A stretch of 64,000 nt of DNA, taken from NCBI RefSeq assembly GCF_006716115.1, contig NZ_VFOO01000001.1, forward strand, positions 1,178,001-1,242,000. Direction: 5' to 3'. Below the pieces are notes generated by a model. That model was not told where the DNA came from, made no database searches, and was given only the letters and a program-made list of their open reading frames with translations. The position numbers were made by a program, and so were the translations under genes. This DNA comes from Subtercola boreus. GTDB taxonomy: Bacteria; Actinomycetota; Actinomycetes; Actinomycetales; Microbacteriaceae. Shown piece after piece: positions 41,395-50,941 of the stretch (positions are counted from its first letter, which is position 1; each line of letters opens with the position of its first letter).

Positions 41395-42105
41395 ATGACG
41401 ACACCCAGAACCGTGCTCATCACCGGCGGAAACCGCGGCATCGGCTACTCCCTCGCGGAAGAGTTCGTGGCGCAGGGGCACCGGGTCGCCGTGACGGCAC
41501 GAACAGGCGAGGGGCCTGCCGGTTCGCTCACGGTGCGGGCGGACGTGACGGATGCCGCGACCATCGACGCCGCGTTCACAGAGGTCGAAGCGGCCCTCGG
41601 CCCCATTGAGGTGGTTGTCGCGAATGCCGGCATGACGCGCGACACGCTCCTGCTCCGAATGAGCGAGGAGGACTTCACCGACGTCATCGACACGAACCTC
41701 ACGGGAGCGTTCCGTGTGGTGAAGCGTGCGTCGAAGGGGATGCTCAAGGCACGGTTCGGGCGGATCATCCTGATCTCGAGCGTGGTGGGCCTCTACGGCT
41801 CGGCCGGGCAGGTGAACTACTCGGCGTCGAAGGCGGGCCTCGTCGGCCTCGCCCGCTCGGTCACCCGGGAGCTCGGCTCGCGCGGCATCACGGCGAACGT
41901 GGTCGCGCCCGGGTTCATCGAGACGGAGATGACAGCCGAGTTGCCGGATGCACTGCAGGCCGAGTACAAGAAGTCGATCCCGGCGGGCCGTTTCGCGACG
42001 GCCACCGAGGTCGCCCGCGTGGTGGCGTGGCTCGCCTCCGACGACGCCGCCTACATCTCGGGCGCGGTCATCCCCGTCGACGGCGGCCTCGGCATGGGCC
42101 ACTAG
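41395..42105 (+). CDS. fabG: 3-oxoacyl-ACP reductase (FabG/MabA type)
   Basis: 236-residue short-chain dehydrogenase/reductase. Cofactor motif TGGNRGIG (10-17), NAG at 77-79, catalytic Ser129, Tyr142 and Lys146 (YSASK). It probably reduces 3-oxoacyl-ACP in fatty-acid elongation; the SDR family is large, so substrate is inferred from overall match to FabG. AAAAGGA precedes the ATG. Stands alone. Confidence 0.88.
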   Translation: MTTPRTVLITGGNRGIGYSLAEEFVAQGHRVAVTARTGEGPAGSLTVRADVTDAATIDAAFTEVEAALGPIEVVVANAGMTRDTLLLRMSEEDFTDVIDTNLTGAFRVVKRASKGMLKARFGRIILISSVVGLYGSAGQVNYSASKAGLVGLARSVTRELGSRGITANVVAPGFIETEMTAELPDALQAEYKKSIPAGRFATATEVARVVAWLASDDAAYISGAVIPVDGGLGMGH

Positions 42106-42199
42106 CCCCTCCCTGACCCGCGCCTCGCCGCGGTCAGCCAAATCCAGCGCGGGCGCGGGGGGAGGGGGCAGGGGGGAGCGGGCGGGCGCGGGCGCAACG

Positions 42200-42946
42200 C
42201 TAACCGCGGAGGCCGAGCAGGGGGAGGAGCTGCGAGAGGTCGCGGGTGTCAATCGCGAGGTGCGCAGCATCGCGAACCACCTGGCGCGCGTTGAACGCCA
42301 CCGAGAGACCTGCCGTGTGCATCATGTGCAGGTCGTTCGCACCGTCACCGACCGCCACCGTGCGGGCGAGCGGGATGCCCGAGGCCTCCGCCCACTCGAC
42401 CAGCGCCTGGGCCTTTGCCTCGGCGTCTACGACCGGGCCGACCACGTTGCCGGTCAGCAGCCCGTCGACGACGTCGAGCCGGTTGGCGCGCCAGTGGTCG
42501 AGCCCGAGGGAGACGGCGACCTCGTCGACGAGTTCGTGGAACCCGCCGGAGACCACACCGACGAACCCACCGGCCGCGTGAAGCCCGGCCACGAGTTCGG
42601 GCACACCCTGGGTCACCCGGATGTCCGCCGCGACGTCGGCGAAACACGACACCGGGAGCCCCGCGAGGGTCGACACGCGCGACCGGAGGCTCTGCTGGAA
42701 GTCGAGTTCACCTGACATGGCCCGCTCGGTGATGTGCGCGACTTCGGTGAGGCTGCCGGCGCACTCGGCGAGCATCTCGATGACCTCGTTCTCGATCAGG
42801 GTCGAGTCGACGTCGAGTACGACGAGAAAGGATGGCGAGGGCGCAGAAACCGCATCACGAGCGAGCGGCGAACCTGCCCCCTCGTCTGACGAGATCAGCT
42901 GCTGACGGTGGGTGCGGGCATCCGGAGTCAGCAACTGGTTCGTCAT
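42200..42946 (-). CDS. serB: phosphoserine phosphatase
   Basis: 248-residue HAD-superfamily phosphatase for the last step of serine synthesis. Motif [15 protein letters not shown] with the nucleophile Asp, [14 protein letters not shown] and [10 protein letters not shown] (motif II), and [13 protein letters not shown] (motif IV). The N-terminal 45 residues are poorly conserved, and no ACT domain is present. ATG overlaps the glgC stop by 4 bp. Confidence 0.92.
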   Translation of the reverse strand: MTNQLLTPDARTHRQQLISSDEGAGSPLARDAVSAPSPSFLVVLDVDSTLIENEVIEMLAECAGSLTEVAHITERAMSGELDFQQSLRSRVSTLAGLPVSCFADVAADIRVTQGVPELVAGLHAAGGFVGVVSGGFHELVDEVAVSLGLDHWRANRLDVVDGLLTGNVVGPVVDAEAKAQALVEWAEASGIPLARTVAVGDGANDLHMMHTAGLSVAFNARQVVRDAAHLAIDTRDLSQLLPLLGLRG

Positions 42947-44187
42947 GGCTCTACGCGCACTCCCTTGCCGACGACGGTGATACCCGTGTCGGTCACCGTG
43001 AAACCACGTTCGCGATCGCGAGCGTGGTCGATTCCGATCATGGCCCCTGCAGCGACAACCACGTTCTTGTCCAGAATAGCGCGGCGGATGACGGCGTCGG
43101 GTTCGATGTGCACGCGATCGAAGAGCACGCTGTCTTGAACGAGGGCGCTCGATCCGATGGTCACCCACGGCCCGAGCACACTGCGTTCGATCCGCGCCCC
43201 GGAGATCAGGCAGCCGAGCGAGACGATCGACTCGACCGTCGTGCCGCTGTTGCCCTTCGCGTCGCGCACGAACTTCGCGGGCGGCGAGTTCAGCTGCTGC
43301 GTGTAGATCGGCCACTCGCTGTTGTACAGGTTGAAGATCGGCAGGGCCGAGATCAGGTCCTGGTGGGCGTCGTAGAACGACTCGATCGTTCCCACGTCGC
43401 GCCAGTAGTAGCGGTCGCGGTCGGTGGCACCGGGCACCTCGTTGTGGGACAGGTCGTAGACGCCGGCCTGCCCGCGAGAGACGAAGTCGGGGATGATGTC
43501 GCCGCCCATGTCGTGGTTCGAGTCGGTCATCTCGCCGTCGCGGATGACCGCGTCGATGAGGGCGTCGGTGTTGAACACGTAATTGCCCATCGAGGCCAGG
43601 ACCTCGTGCGGGGCATCCGCAAGGCCTGTGGCCGTCTTGGGCTTCTCGAGGAACTCGGTGATCTTCGCGGGGTTCGACGGGTCGGTCTGAATGATGCCGA
43701 ACTGGTCGCTGAGCTCGATCGGCTGGCGGATGGCGGCCACCGTCGCCGGAAGCCCCGAGGCGATGTGCGCCTGGATCATCTGCGCGAAGTCCATGCGGTA
43801 GACGTGGTCGGCGCCGACGACGACCACGATGTCCGGCATCTCGTCGCGGATCAGGTTGAGGCTCTGCAGGATGGCGTCGGCCGAGCCGCTGAACCAGCGC
43901 TTGCCGAGCCGCTGCTGGGCGGGCACCGAGGCGACGTAGGAATCGAGGAGGCCCGACAGCCGCCAGGTCTGCGAGATGTGGCGGTCGAGGCTGTGCGACT
44001 TGTACTGGGTCAGCACGACGATCTTCGTCAACCCCGAGTTGATGAGGTTCGAGAGAGCGAAGTCGATGAGACGGTACCCGCCCCCGAAGGGGACACCGGG
44101 CTTCGCACGGTCAGCGGTGAGAGGCATGAGCCTCTTACCCTCTCCACCGGCTAGAACGATGCCGAAGATCTTCTTTGATGCAGCCAT
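42943..44187 (-). CDS. glgC: glucose-1-phosphate adenylyltransferase
   Basis: 414 residues; makes ADP-glucose, the activated donor for glycogen or maltose-1-phosphate. N-terminal nucleotidyltransferase motif [11 protein letters not shown] (14-24), substrate loops AKPGVPFGG and ADHVYRMD, and a C-terminal left-handed beta-helix. Start set at 44187 because TATAGT (44199-44194) is 6 nt upstream. Divergent from glgA. Confidence 0.95.
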   Translation of the reverse strand: MAASKKIFGIVLAGGEGKRLMPLTADRAKPGVPFGGGYRLIDFALSNLINSGLTKIVVLTQYKSHSLDRHISQTWRLSGLLDSYVASVPAQQRLGKRWFSGSADAILQSLNLIRDEMPDIVVVVGADHVYRMDFAQMIQAHIASGLPATVAAIRQPIELSDQFGIIQTDPSNPAKITEFLEKPKTATGLADAPHEVLASMGNYVFNTDALIDAVIRDGEMTDSNHDMGGDIIPDFVSRGQAGVYDLSHNEVPGATDRDRYYWRDVGTIESFYDAHQDLISALPIFNLYNSEWPIYTQQLNSPPAKFVRDAKGNSGTTVESIVSLGCLISGARIERSVLGPWVTIGSSALVQDSVLFDRVHIEPDAVIRRAILDKNVVVAAGAMIGIDHARDRERGFTVTDTGITVVGKGVRVEP

Positions 44188-44193
44188 ACCCCG

Positions 44194-44255
44194 ACTATAG
44201 GGCAGCACACCGACACCGACCTGGCCTCGATTCACAACCGGTTCCGTAGTACGTT
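44194..44255. promoter_or_regulatory. divergent -10 boxes of glgC and glgA
   Basis: Minus TATAGT (44199-44194) is 6 nt before the glgC ATG; plus TACGTT (44250-44255) is 6 nt before the glgA GTG. Only about 50 bp separate the two boxes, so the opposing promoters may interfere or share an activator site. Both transcripts look leaderless. Confidence 0.55.
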
Positions 44256-44261
44256 CTGCTT

Positions 44262-45443
44262 GTGCGCGTCGATGTGATTTCCCGAGAGTATCCACCCGAG
44301 GTCTACGGCGGGGCAGGTGTCCACGTAGCCGAGCTCGTGAAGGCCCTCCGCGAGAACATCGAGGTCGTGGTGAGGGCCTTCGGGCAGCCTCGCAGCGAGC
44401 CCGGCGTCTTCTCCTACCTCCCGCCCGCCGAGCTGCTGGGGGCGAATCCGACGCTGACCACGCTCGGCGTGGACCTGCAGATCGCGAACGATGTGGCAGG
44501 TGCGGATGTCGTGCACTCGCACACCTGGTACGCGAACGCTGCCGGGCAGCTGGCATCCATGCTGCACGGCATTCCGCATGTCGTCACGGCGCACTCCCTG
44601 GAGCCGCTCCGCCCGTGGAAGGCCGAGCAGCTGGGCGGCGGCTACCGTCTCTCCAGCTGGATCGAGAAGAACGCGTTCGAGAGCGCCGATTCGGTCATTG
44701 CCGTATCGAACGGCATGCGGAACGACATCCTCCGCTCCTACCCGTCGATCTCCGAAGACCGGGTGAGCGTCGTCTACAACGGCATCGACCTCGAGAAGTG
44801 GAAGCCGGTGCAGGATGCAGCGGTGCTGGAGCACTGGGGTATCGACACGTCCCGGCCCTCTGTCGTCTTCGTCGGCCGCATCACCCGCCAGAAGGGTCTG
44901 CCCTATCTGCTGCGGGCGGCCCGCCAGCTGGCTCCGGATGTCCAGCTGATCCTCTGCGCAGGAGCCCCCGACACGCCCGAGATCATGGCGGAGGTGACGT
45001 CGCTGGTGCAGACGCTGCAGCAGGAGCGCACCGGGGTGATCTGGATCCCGGAGCTGCTCAGCCAGCACGACCTGTCCGCGGTGCTGACCAGCGGCACCGT
45101 GTTCGTCTGCCCGTCGGTGTACGAGCCGCTCGGCATCGTCAACCTCGAAGCGATGGCCTGCGGACTACCGGTCGTCGGAACGGCGACCGGCGGCATCCCG
45201 GAGGTCGTCGACGACGGAGTCACCGGCCGCCTCGTGCCGATCGACCAGGTCAGCGACGGAACCGGCACACCCACCGACCCCGAACGCTTCGTACGCGACC
45301 TCGCCGGTACGCTCACCGAGGTACTGGCCGACCCCGACCGGGCGCGCCTGATGGGTGCGAACGGTCGCCTGCGGGCCGAGAGCACGTTCAGTTGGAAGCA
45401 GATCGCCGAAGACACCGAACGGATCTACCGCAGCCTGATCTAG
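44262..45443 (+). CDS. glgA: GT4-type glycogen synthase / maltose-1-phosphate synthase
   Basis: 393-residue GT-B glycosyltransferase of family GT4. N-terminal [13 protein letters not shown] and C-terminal donor site with [11 protein letters not shown] and the E-x7-E motif in [11 protein letters not shown]. It is shorter than E. coli-type GT5 GlgA (about 480) and resembles mycobacterial GlgM (Rv1212c), which makes maltose-1-phosphate from ADP-glucose. Which product it makes cannot be decided here. Confidence 0.85.
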   Translation: MRVDVISREYPPEVYGGAGVHVAELVKALRENIEVVVRAFGQPRSEPGVFSYLPPAELLGANPTLTTLGVDLQIANDVAGADVVHSHTWYANAAGQLASMLHGIPHVVTAHSLEPLRPWKAEQLGGGYRLSSWIEKNAFESADSVIAVSNGMRNDILRSYPSISEDRVSVVYNGIDLEKWKPVQDAAVLEHWGIDTSRPSVVFVGRITRQKGLPYLLRAARQLAPDVQLILCAGAPDTPEIMAEVTSLVQTLQQERTGVIWIPELLSQHDLSAVLTSGTVFVCPSVYEPLGIVNLEAMACGLPVVGTATGGIPEVVDDGVTGRLVPIDQVSDGTGTPTDPERFVRDLAGTLTEVLADPDRARLMGANGRLRAESTFSWKQIAEDTERIYRSLI

Positions 45444-45481
45444 TCGATTTGCCGCCCGGCATTGCCCGATAGAGTTGGGGT

Positions 45482-46267
45482 ATGCCCACAGTTCTTGACC
45501 TCGAAGACGTGTCGGTCGTTCGCAACGGAAACCGCATCCTGAGCGACATCAACTGGAAGGTCGAGGCCGATCAGCGCTGGGTCATCCTCGGCCCGAACGG
45601 CGCCGGCAAGACCACTCTGCTGAACCTCGCGTCGGCCATGGTGCACCCGTCGTCGGGCACGGTGCAGATCCTGGATGCGCAGATGGGCCGCGTCGACGTC
45701 TTCGAGCTGCGGCCGCGGGTCGGCTTCGCCTCGTCGGCCATGGCGAAGCGGTTCCCCGCTGACGAGACCGTTCTGAACGTCGTGCTGACCGCGGCGTACT
45801 CGGTGACCGGGCGCTGGAACGAGCAGTACGACGAGATCGACCTTCGCCGCGCCCAGCGTGTGCTCGCCGAGTGGCGGCTCGACCACCTCGAGGATCGGAA
45901 GTTCGGCTCTCTCAGCGACGGCGAGCAGAAGCGCGTGCAGATCGCCCGCTCGGTGATGACCGACCCCGAACTGCTGCTGCTCGACGAGCCCGCTGCCTCG
46001 CTCGATCTCGGCGCGCGCGAAGAACTGCTGCAGCTGCTCGGCGGGTACGCCTCGGCCCCCTCCGCGCCCGCGATCGTCATGGTGACGCACCACGTGGAGG
46101 AGATCCCGCGAGGATTCACGCACGTGCTCCTGGTGTCCAAGGCTTCGATCGTGGCTGCCGGACCGCTGTCCGAGTCGCTCACGGCTGCGAACCTCGAGGC
46201 GACGTTCGGCCTGCCGATCGTGCTGACCGAGACCGACGGACGGTACGCGGCGCGCGCTGCAGGATGA
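45482..46267 (+). CDS. stand-alone ABC transporter ATP-binding protein
   Basis: 261 residues, a single ABC ATPase: Walker A GPNGAGKTT (about 36-44), signature LSDGEQKR, Walker B LLLLDEPAASLD, H-loop MVTHH. No permease or binding-protein gene is adjacent on either side. It resembles the YlmA/ModF-like orphan ATPases, whose function is unclear. ATG 6 nt after TAGAGT (45470-45475). Confidence 0.88.
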   Translation: MPTVLDLEDVSVVRNGNRILSDINWKVEADQRWVILGPNGAGKTTLLNLASAMVHPSSGTVQILDAQMGRVDVFELRPRVGFASSAMAKRFPADETVLNVVLTAAYSVTGRWNEQYDEIDLRRAQRVLAEWRLDHLEDRKFGSLSDGEQKRVQIARSVMTDPELLLLDEPAASLDLGAREELLQLLGGYASAPSAPAIVMVTHHVEEIPRGFTHVLLVSKASIVAAGPLSESLTAANLEATFGLPIVLTETDGRYAARAAG

Positions 46268-46373
46268 TCGGGCGATTGTCCCGCCCGTCTGGTAGACTCT
46301 CTAGCTGGCCCTTGTGCCACGATCTTTTCTCTCAATCCATCTCTCCCGCTGACACAGCACCAAGGAATCACTC

Positions 46374-46625
46374 ATGAAGACCGAGACCCACCCCGACTAC
46401 CTGCCCATCGTGTTCCGCGACCTGGCTTCGGGCGCAACGTTCCTCACCCGTTCGACGGTGACGAGCCAGAAGACGATCGAATGGGAAGACGGCAACACGT
46501 ACCCCGTCATCGACGTCGAGATCTCGAGCGAGTCGCACCCGTTCTACACGGGCAAGCAGCGCATCATGGACTCCGCCGGTCGCGTCGAGAAGTTCAACAG
46601 CCGTTACAAGGGTTTCGGCAAGTAA
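46374..46625 (+). CDS. rpmE2: 50S ribosomal protein L31, type B
   Basis: 83-residue type B L31, the form without the CxxC zinc motif. [13 protein letters not shown] at the start and [10 protein letters not shown] are diagnostic. In many bacteria this paralogue replaces the zinc-binding L31 during zinc limitation under Zur control; no Zur box was seen. TAGACT at 46293-46298 may be the -10, giving a leader near 70 nt. Confidence 0.95.
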   Translation: MKTETHPDYLPIVFRDLASGATFLTRSTVTSQKTIEWEDGNTYPVIDVEISSESHPFYTGKQRIMDSAGRVEKFNSRYKGFGK

Positions 46626-46638
46626 CCCTGCGTTCCTG

Positions 46639-46673
46639 AAAAGGGCGGGTGGCCTTCGGCCCCCGCCCTTTTT
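46639..46673 (+). terminator. terminator of rpmE2
   Basis: A 15-bp hairpin with a single bulged T, loop TTC, A-run on the 5' arm and TTTTT at the end. Located 14 bases after the rpmE2 stop. Confidence 0.88.
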
Positions 46674-46695
46674 CGTGTACCCGCAGAATGCTATC

Positions 46696-46750
46696 GAAAC
46701 CCTGAGAGTTGTCGCTCTGAGACTCGGATAGCGGCAACTTTCGGGGTTTC
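46696..46750. repeat. 55-bp near-perfect palindrome (21-bp arms)
   Basis: Arms 46696-46716 and 46730-46750 pair along all 21 positions, 18 Watson-Crick and 3 G-U when read as plus-strand RNA, around a 13-nt loop. It lies between the rpmE2 terminator and the stop of the convergent lipoprotein gene. There is no T run, so it is not a standard terminator; a REP-like element or structured RNA is possible. Confidence 0.8.
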
Positions 46751-46773
46751 AATCGCCCGTACCGTGGGGCGGG

Positions 46774-46995
46774 TCAGGACGAGGGGGCGGTGGTCGCCTT
46801 CGTGGTGGGGGCCGGGGTCGGCTCGCCGGAAGCCGGGGTCGGAGGGGGCGTGGTCGCGGGGAACGTCGTCGGGGGACTGGTGGGCACGATCGTGACCCCG
46901 CCCGTCGACGGTGTCGGCGACCCGGCACCCGACCCGCACGCCGTCAGCGCGGCAAGCAGGGCCGCGGCGGTCAGGATGATCGCGGTGCGCTTCAT
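46774..46995 (-). CDS. small Pro/Thr-rich lipoprotein
   Basis: 73 residues. Type II signal peptide: MKRT, hydrophobic [13 protein letters not shown] and lipobox LTAC with Cys at 20. The mature part is a 50-residue Gly/Pro/Thr/Ser-rich chain with no fold expected, ending KATTAPSS. It is probably a surface-tethered linker-like lipoprotein. The ATG at 46995 is 7 nt after TAGACT (47008-47003); the open frame continues upstream but without a signal peptide at its start. Confidence 0.65.
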   Translation of the reverse strand: MKRTAIILTAAALLAALTACGSGAGSPTPSTGGVTIVPTSPPTTFPATTPPPTPASGEPTPAPTTKATTAPSS

Positions 46996-47080
46996 GCGGG
47001 CGAGTCTACGCTCGCCCCCCGCCGCCCCCCCCGGACCCCCAGTCCGCGCCCAGATCGACACCGCCCGCCGTCAATCGCGC

Positions 47081-47122
47081 AATCGGCGGCCCTGCCGTCA
47101 TCCGAGCCCCATAGTGCGGCGG
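47081..47122. repeat. possible REP-like half element
   Basis: Starts with AATCGGCGGCCC, identical to 62163-62174, and continues with similar spacing of CCGTC, ATCC and a TAG near the centre. It matches half of the palindrome at 62164-62224 with small gaps. In the 181-base gap between the lipoprotein and exonuclease genes. Confidence 0.35.
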
Positions 47123-47176
47123 TTTCGCCGTGCGCCGTCCGTTGCACCGGCGGACATGCGAGCGGAGGCCCGCAGG

Positions 47177-48070
47177 CTAGCCCAGCGGCCAGGCCGTGCG
47201 GGCCGTGAAGTCGGGGTCTTTGGTGCGGCGCATGTAGTCCTGGAAGCTGGTGGCCTGGTCGGCGAACCAGCCGGCCTGGGAGAGGTGCAGCTGGTGTTGC
47301 GTCATTTCGAGCTCGACGGCGTAGCGGCTGGCGAGCGACTGGGCGACGCGGCCGGCGGCGATGGCGTCGGCGCCGGCGTCGTGGGCGTCGAGCAGTTCGA
47401 CCTCGTAGTGGAGTGCCGTCACCTCGAGGGTGCGCTTGCCCTTGCGGTAGCGGTCGAGGGCTTTGTCGATCACGAGGGGATCGACGATGGGCAGCGGCTC
47501 CCGGAGCGGCGTGATGCCGTGGCGGCGGGCCTCGCGGTCGAGCAGTGTCAGGTCGTAGGGAGCGTTGTAGATCACGATGGAGAGGCCCTGGTCGAGGGCG
47601 TCGGTGAGGGCATCCACGATCTCGGCGACGACATCGGCGGCGGGGCGACCCTCGGCGACGGCGCGCTCCGTGCTCACACCGTGGATGGCCGCCGCACCCT
47701 CGGGGATGGGGACGCCGGGGTTCGCCATCCAGTCGACACGGGACTCCACCCGGCCGGTGTGGTCGATGATGCTGACGTTCGCGGTGACGACGCGGCTCGT
47801 CTCGACGTCGATACCGGTGGTCTCGAGATCGAAGACGGCGAGCCGGTGCGCCCAGGCCGGCCAGTCGGGCAGGGGCGGCGCGAGCAGCGCTGTCGCCGAA
47901 CGCTGGGCCGTGGGCGCGGCGGCCCCCCGGGCATCCGGAGCCGAAGGCAGCGAAGAACGCACCAGCGGCACGGCCGGCCGGTCGTTCAGCACATGCCTGC
48001 CGTGCGGCAACACCTCGGCCGGTTCGAGATCAAACAGGGCGAGGGGCACGGACTGCGGAAAAGAGTTCAC
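47177..48070 (-). CDS. DnaQ-like DEDDh 3'-5' exonuclease
   Basis: 297 residues. ExoI FDLETTGID (about 80-88), ExoII YNAPYDLTLLDRE (about 165-177) and ExoIII HDAGADA carry the DEDDh residues, so an active exonuclease is likely. The 75-residue N-terminal extension is Pro/Ala-rich and unlike the core. Related actinobacterial proteins are labelled DNA polymerase III epsilon, but no replicase gene is near. The GTG at 48070 is 6 nt after TACGCT (48082-48077). Confidence 0.86.
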   Translation of the reverse strand: MNSFPQSVPLALFDLEPAEVLPHGRHVLNDRPAVPLVRSSLPSAPDARGAAAPTAQRSATALLAPPLPDWPAWAHRLAVFDLETTGIDVETSRVVTANVSIIDHTGRVESRVDWMANPGVPIPEGAAAIHGVSTERAVAEGRPAADVVAEIVDALTDALDQGLSIVIYNAPYDLTLLDREARRHGITPLREPLPIVDPLVIDKALDRYRKGKRTLEVTALHYEVELLDAHDAGADAIAAGRVAQSLASRYAVELEMTQHQLHLSQAGWFADQATSFQDYMRRTKDPDFTARTAWPLG

Positions 48071-48132
48071 GGTGTGAGCGTAGGGCGAACCGCCGACACT
48101 GCCCGGGAGGGGGCCCGCGTGCCGCCGAGGAA

Positions 48133-49851
48133 TCAGAACACCTCCACGCCGGCCTGGCCGATACGCAGCCAGTAGAAGCTCTGCGTGGCGAGGGTCAGGG
48201 TGAGGGATCCGTCGTCGCCGATGGTCGGGAACTCAGCCCCGCCGAAGAGGTCGTTGAGCCGCCGGCCCGCGAACTCGGGCAACTGCAGGGTCACCGAGAT
48301 GGGGTTGTGGGCGAAGCTGAAGACGCAGAGGATCCGCTCGGGTGCATCGCCCCACTGCGTGTCGGATCCGGCGTACGACCTGACGAACGAGAGCACTGAA
48401 TCGTGGTTGGTCGGCACGATGGCCAGCGAACCGAGGCCGAAGGCGGGGTGGGCCTTCCGCACGTGGATCACGTTCCGCACCCAGTGCAGCATCGACCGGG
48501 ACTGCGCCAGCTGCGACTCGACGTTCACGAGCGTGTAGTTGTAGACGAGGGACTGTACGACGGGCAAGTAGAGCTTGCCCGGGTCGGCTGTGGAGAAGCC
48601 CGCGTTCCGGTCGGGCGTCCACTGCATCGGCGTGCGCGACGAGTCGCGGTCGTTCAGCCAGATGTTGTCGCCCATGCCGATCTCGTCACCGTAGTAGAGG
48701 AAGGGCGAGCCCGACAGCGAGAACAGCAGCGCGTGCGCCAGTTCCATCTCGGCGCGTGAGTTGTCGAGCAGGGGAGCGAGGCGCCGCCGGATGCCGATGT
48801 TGGCGCGCATGCGCGGGTCGTAGGCGTACCAGCCGTACATCGCCTGCCGGTACTCCTCGGAGACCATCTCGAGGGTGAGCTCGTCGTGGTTGCGGAGAAA
48901 GACGCCCCACCCCGCCCCGGCAGGGATCTCGGTGACCTCGGAGAGCACCCGGATGAGCTCCGTCGCCGTCTGCGACCGCAGCGAGTAGAAGATCCGGGGC
49001 ATCACCGGGAAGTCGAACGCCATGTGGCATTCCGGCTCCTCCTCGGTGCCGAAGAACGCGGCCACCTCGCGTGGCCACTGGTTGGCCTCGGCGATCATGA
49101 TGCGCCCGGGGTACTCCCGATCCACCATCTTGCGGAGTTTCGCGACGAACTCGTGCGTCTTCGGCTCGCCCTCGCCGTTGCCCTCCTCACTCACGTAGAG
49201 GTAGGGGATGGCGTCGAGCCGGAAACCGTCGACACCGAGGTCGAGCCAGAACCGCACGATCTCGAACATCGCCTCGTGCACGGCCGGGTTCTCGAAGTTG
49301 AGGTCGGGCTGGTGGGAGAAGAACCGGTGCCAGAAGAACTGCCGGCGCACGGGATCGAAGCTCCAGTTCGACTCCTCGGTGTCGACGAAGATGATGCGCA
49401 CGTTCTCGTACTTCGTGTCGGTGTCGCTCCACACGTAGAAGTCGCCGTAGGGGCCGTCGGGGTCGCTTCGGCTCTGCTGGAACCAGTCGTGCTGGTCGGA
49501 TGTGTGGTTCAGCGGCAGGTCGATGACGACCCGCATGTTGCGCTCGTGCGCCTTCGTCACCAGGTCCCTGAACTCGTCGATCGAGCCGAACTCGGGAAGG
49601 ATCGCGCGGTAGTCGGAGATGTCGTACCCGCCGTCGCGGAGCGGCGAGTCGAAGAACGGCGGCAGCCAGAGTCCGTCGATGCCGAGCCACTGCAGGTAGT
49701 CGAGCTTCGACACAAGGCCGGCGAGATCACCGGATCCGTCGCCGTTGCCGTCGACGAACGAACGGATCATCACCTCGTAGAAGACCGACCTCCTGTACCA
49801 CTGCGGATCGAGCGTGAGACCTGGCAGTTGGATCGGTGCGGTGAAGCTCAC
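48133..49851 (-). CDS. treS: maltose alpha-D-glucosyltransferase / trehalose synthase
   Basis: 572-residue GH13 enzyme interconverting maltose and trehalose. Family blocks: GIDGLWLPPFFDSPLRDGGY, VIDLPLNHTSD, GFRLDAIPYL (nucleophile Asp), IAEANQW (acid Glu) and FLRNHDE. Length fits TreS without the maltokinase fusion. The GTG at 49851 is chosen because GGGAAGG lies about 7 nt ahead; the frame is open 14 codons more. No maltokinase, glgE or glgB adjoins it. Confidence 0.92.
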   Translation of the reverse strand: MSFTAPIQLPGLTLDPQWYRRSVFYEVMIRSFVDGNGDGSGDLAGLVSKLDYLQWLGIDGLWLPPFFDSPLRDGGYDISDYRAILPEFGSIDEFRDLVTKAHERNMRVVIDLPLNHTSDQHDWFQQSRSDPDGPYGDFYVWSDTDTKYENVRIIFVDTEESNWSFDPVRRQFFWHRFFSHQPDLNFENPAVHEAMFEIVRFWLDLGVDGFRLDAIPYLYVSEEGNGEGEPKTHEFVAKLRKMVDREYPGRIMIAEANQWPREVAAFFGTEEEPECHMAFDFPVMPRIFYSLRSQTATELIRVLSEVTEIPAGAGWGVFLRNHDELTLEMVSEEYRQAMYGWYAYDPRMRANIGIRRRLAPLLDNSRAEMELAHALLFSLSGSPFLYYGDEIGMGDNIWLNDRDSSRTPMQWTPDRNAGFSTADPGKLYLPVVQSLVYNYTLVNVESQLAQSRSMLHWVRNVIHVRKAHPAFGLGSLAIVPTNHDSVLSFVRSYAGSDTQWGDAPERILCVFSFAHNPISVTLQLPEFAGRRLNDLFGGAEFPTIGDDGSLTLTLATQSFYWLRIGQAGVEVF

Positions 49852-49981
49852 AGAGGGCCTTCCCTGAAACGAGAACGAGCGGGGTGCAGCCAACGCTAGT
49901 GCAGTCCGTCTGGGAATCCGAAGCGCGCGTCCGGGCGTGCTTGCCAGCGGGTTCCGGATGCCCAGCCCTAGACTTGCGGGG

Positions 49982-50941
49982 ATGATTCCGCCCTCTCCCT
50001 ACGCCCGCCAGCTCGACGCCATCCCTGTCACCCGGGAGAGCGTCGACATCCTCGGTGGCACCACCGAACTCTGGAGCTACGGGCCGCCCGATGCCGGCAC
50101 CACGATCGTGATGGTGCATGGTTTCCGGGGCGACCACCATGGCCTCGAACCTCTCGTCGCGCAGTTCCCGGATTACCGCTCGGTGCTGGCCGACCTGCCG
50201 GGGTTCGGCATCTCCACCCCGCTCGATGTCGACGGGGCGCTGGGGGTGCGTCACGACATCCACGGCTACAGCGCGTGGCTCCGGGAGCTGGTGGGGCAGC
50301 TCGGAGTCGACCGTGGGACCACGCGCCTCGTCGTGCTGGGGCACTCGTTCGGTTCGATCATCGTCTCTGCGGCGCTCTCCGAAGGGCTCCGGGCCGACGA
50401 TGTCGTGTTGGTGAACCCGATCGCCGCCCCGGCGCTGAGCGGGCCCCGCGGCATCCTGACGCGCCTCGCGGTCTTCTACTACAAGGTGGGCGCGTGGCTG
50501 CCCGAGCGGCCCGGTTTTGCCTGGCTGCGACTCCGGCTGGTGACCCGTTTCATCAGCATCACGATGGCGAAGACGCGGGATGCGGGGCTCCGCCGCTGGA
50601 TCCACGACCAGCACGACCGGTTCTTCGGCGCGTTCACCAACCGGCGCGTGGTGCTCGACGCCTTCGAGGCCTCGGTGAGCAACGACGTCTCCGAGTACGC
50701 CTCGCGCATCACGCCGCCGACGCTGCTGGTCGCCTCCGACCGCGACGACATCACGCCGGTCTCGGCCCAGGAGCGCCTGGTGGCGGCGATCCCGGATGCC
50801 CGGCTCGTCGTGCTCGAAGGGGTCGGCCACCTCGTGCACTACGAGAAGCCGCGGGAGGCCGCCGCCGCGATCGAGGCGTTCCTCGCCGAGCGCCGGCCCG
50901 GGCATCCACGACCGGAGCAGGCCGCGGGAGAAGTCTCGTGA
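49982..50941 (+). CDS. alpha/beta hydrolase
   Basis: 319-residue alpha/beta-hydrolase fold protein. Oxyanion block MVHGFRGDH, nucleophile elbow GHSFGS, acid Asp in ASDRDDITP and catalytic His in GVGHLVHYE. Substrate unknown. Start at 49982, 7 nt after TAGACT (49969-49974); the open frame begins 15 codons earlier. Its stop overlaps the next gene (GTGA), so it is coupled to the glycosyltransferase. Confidence 0.86.
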   Translation: MIPPSPYARQLDAIPVTRESVDILGGTTELWSYGPPDAGTTIVMVHGFRGDHHGLEPLVAQFPDYRSVLADLPGFGISTPLDVDGALGVRHDIHGYSAWLRELVGQLGVDRGTTRLVVLGHSFGSIIVSAALSEGLRADDVVLVNPIAAPALSGPRGILTRLAVFYYKVGAWLPERPGFAWLRLRLVTRFISITMAKTRDAGLRRWIHDQHDRFFGAFTNRRVVLDAFEASVSNDVSEYASRITPPTLLVASDRDDITPVSAQERLVAAIPDARLVVLEGVGHLVHYEKPREAAAAIEAFLAERRPGHPRPEQAAGEVS

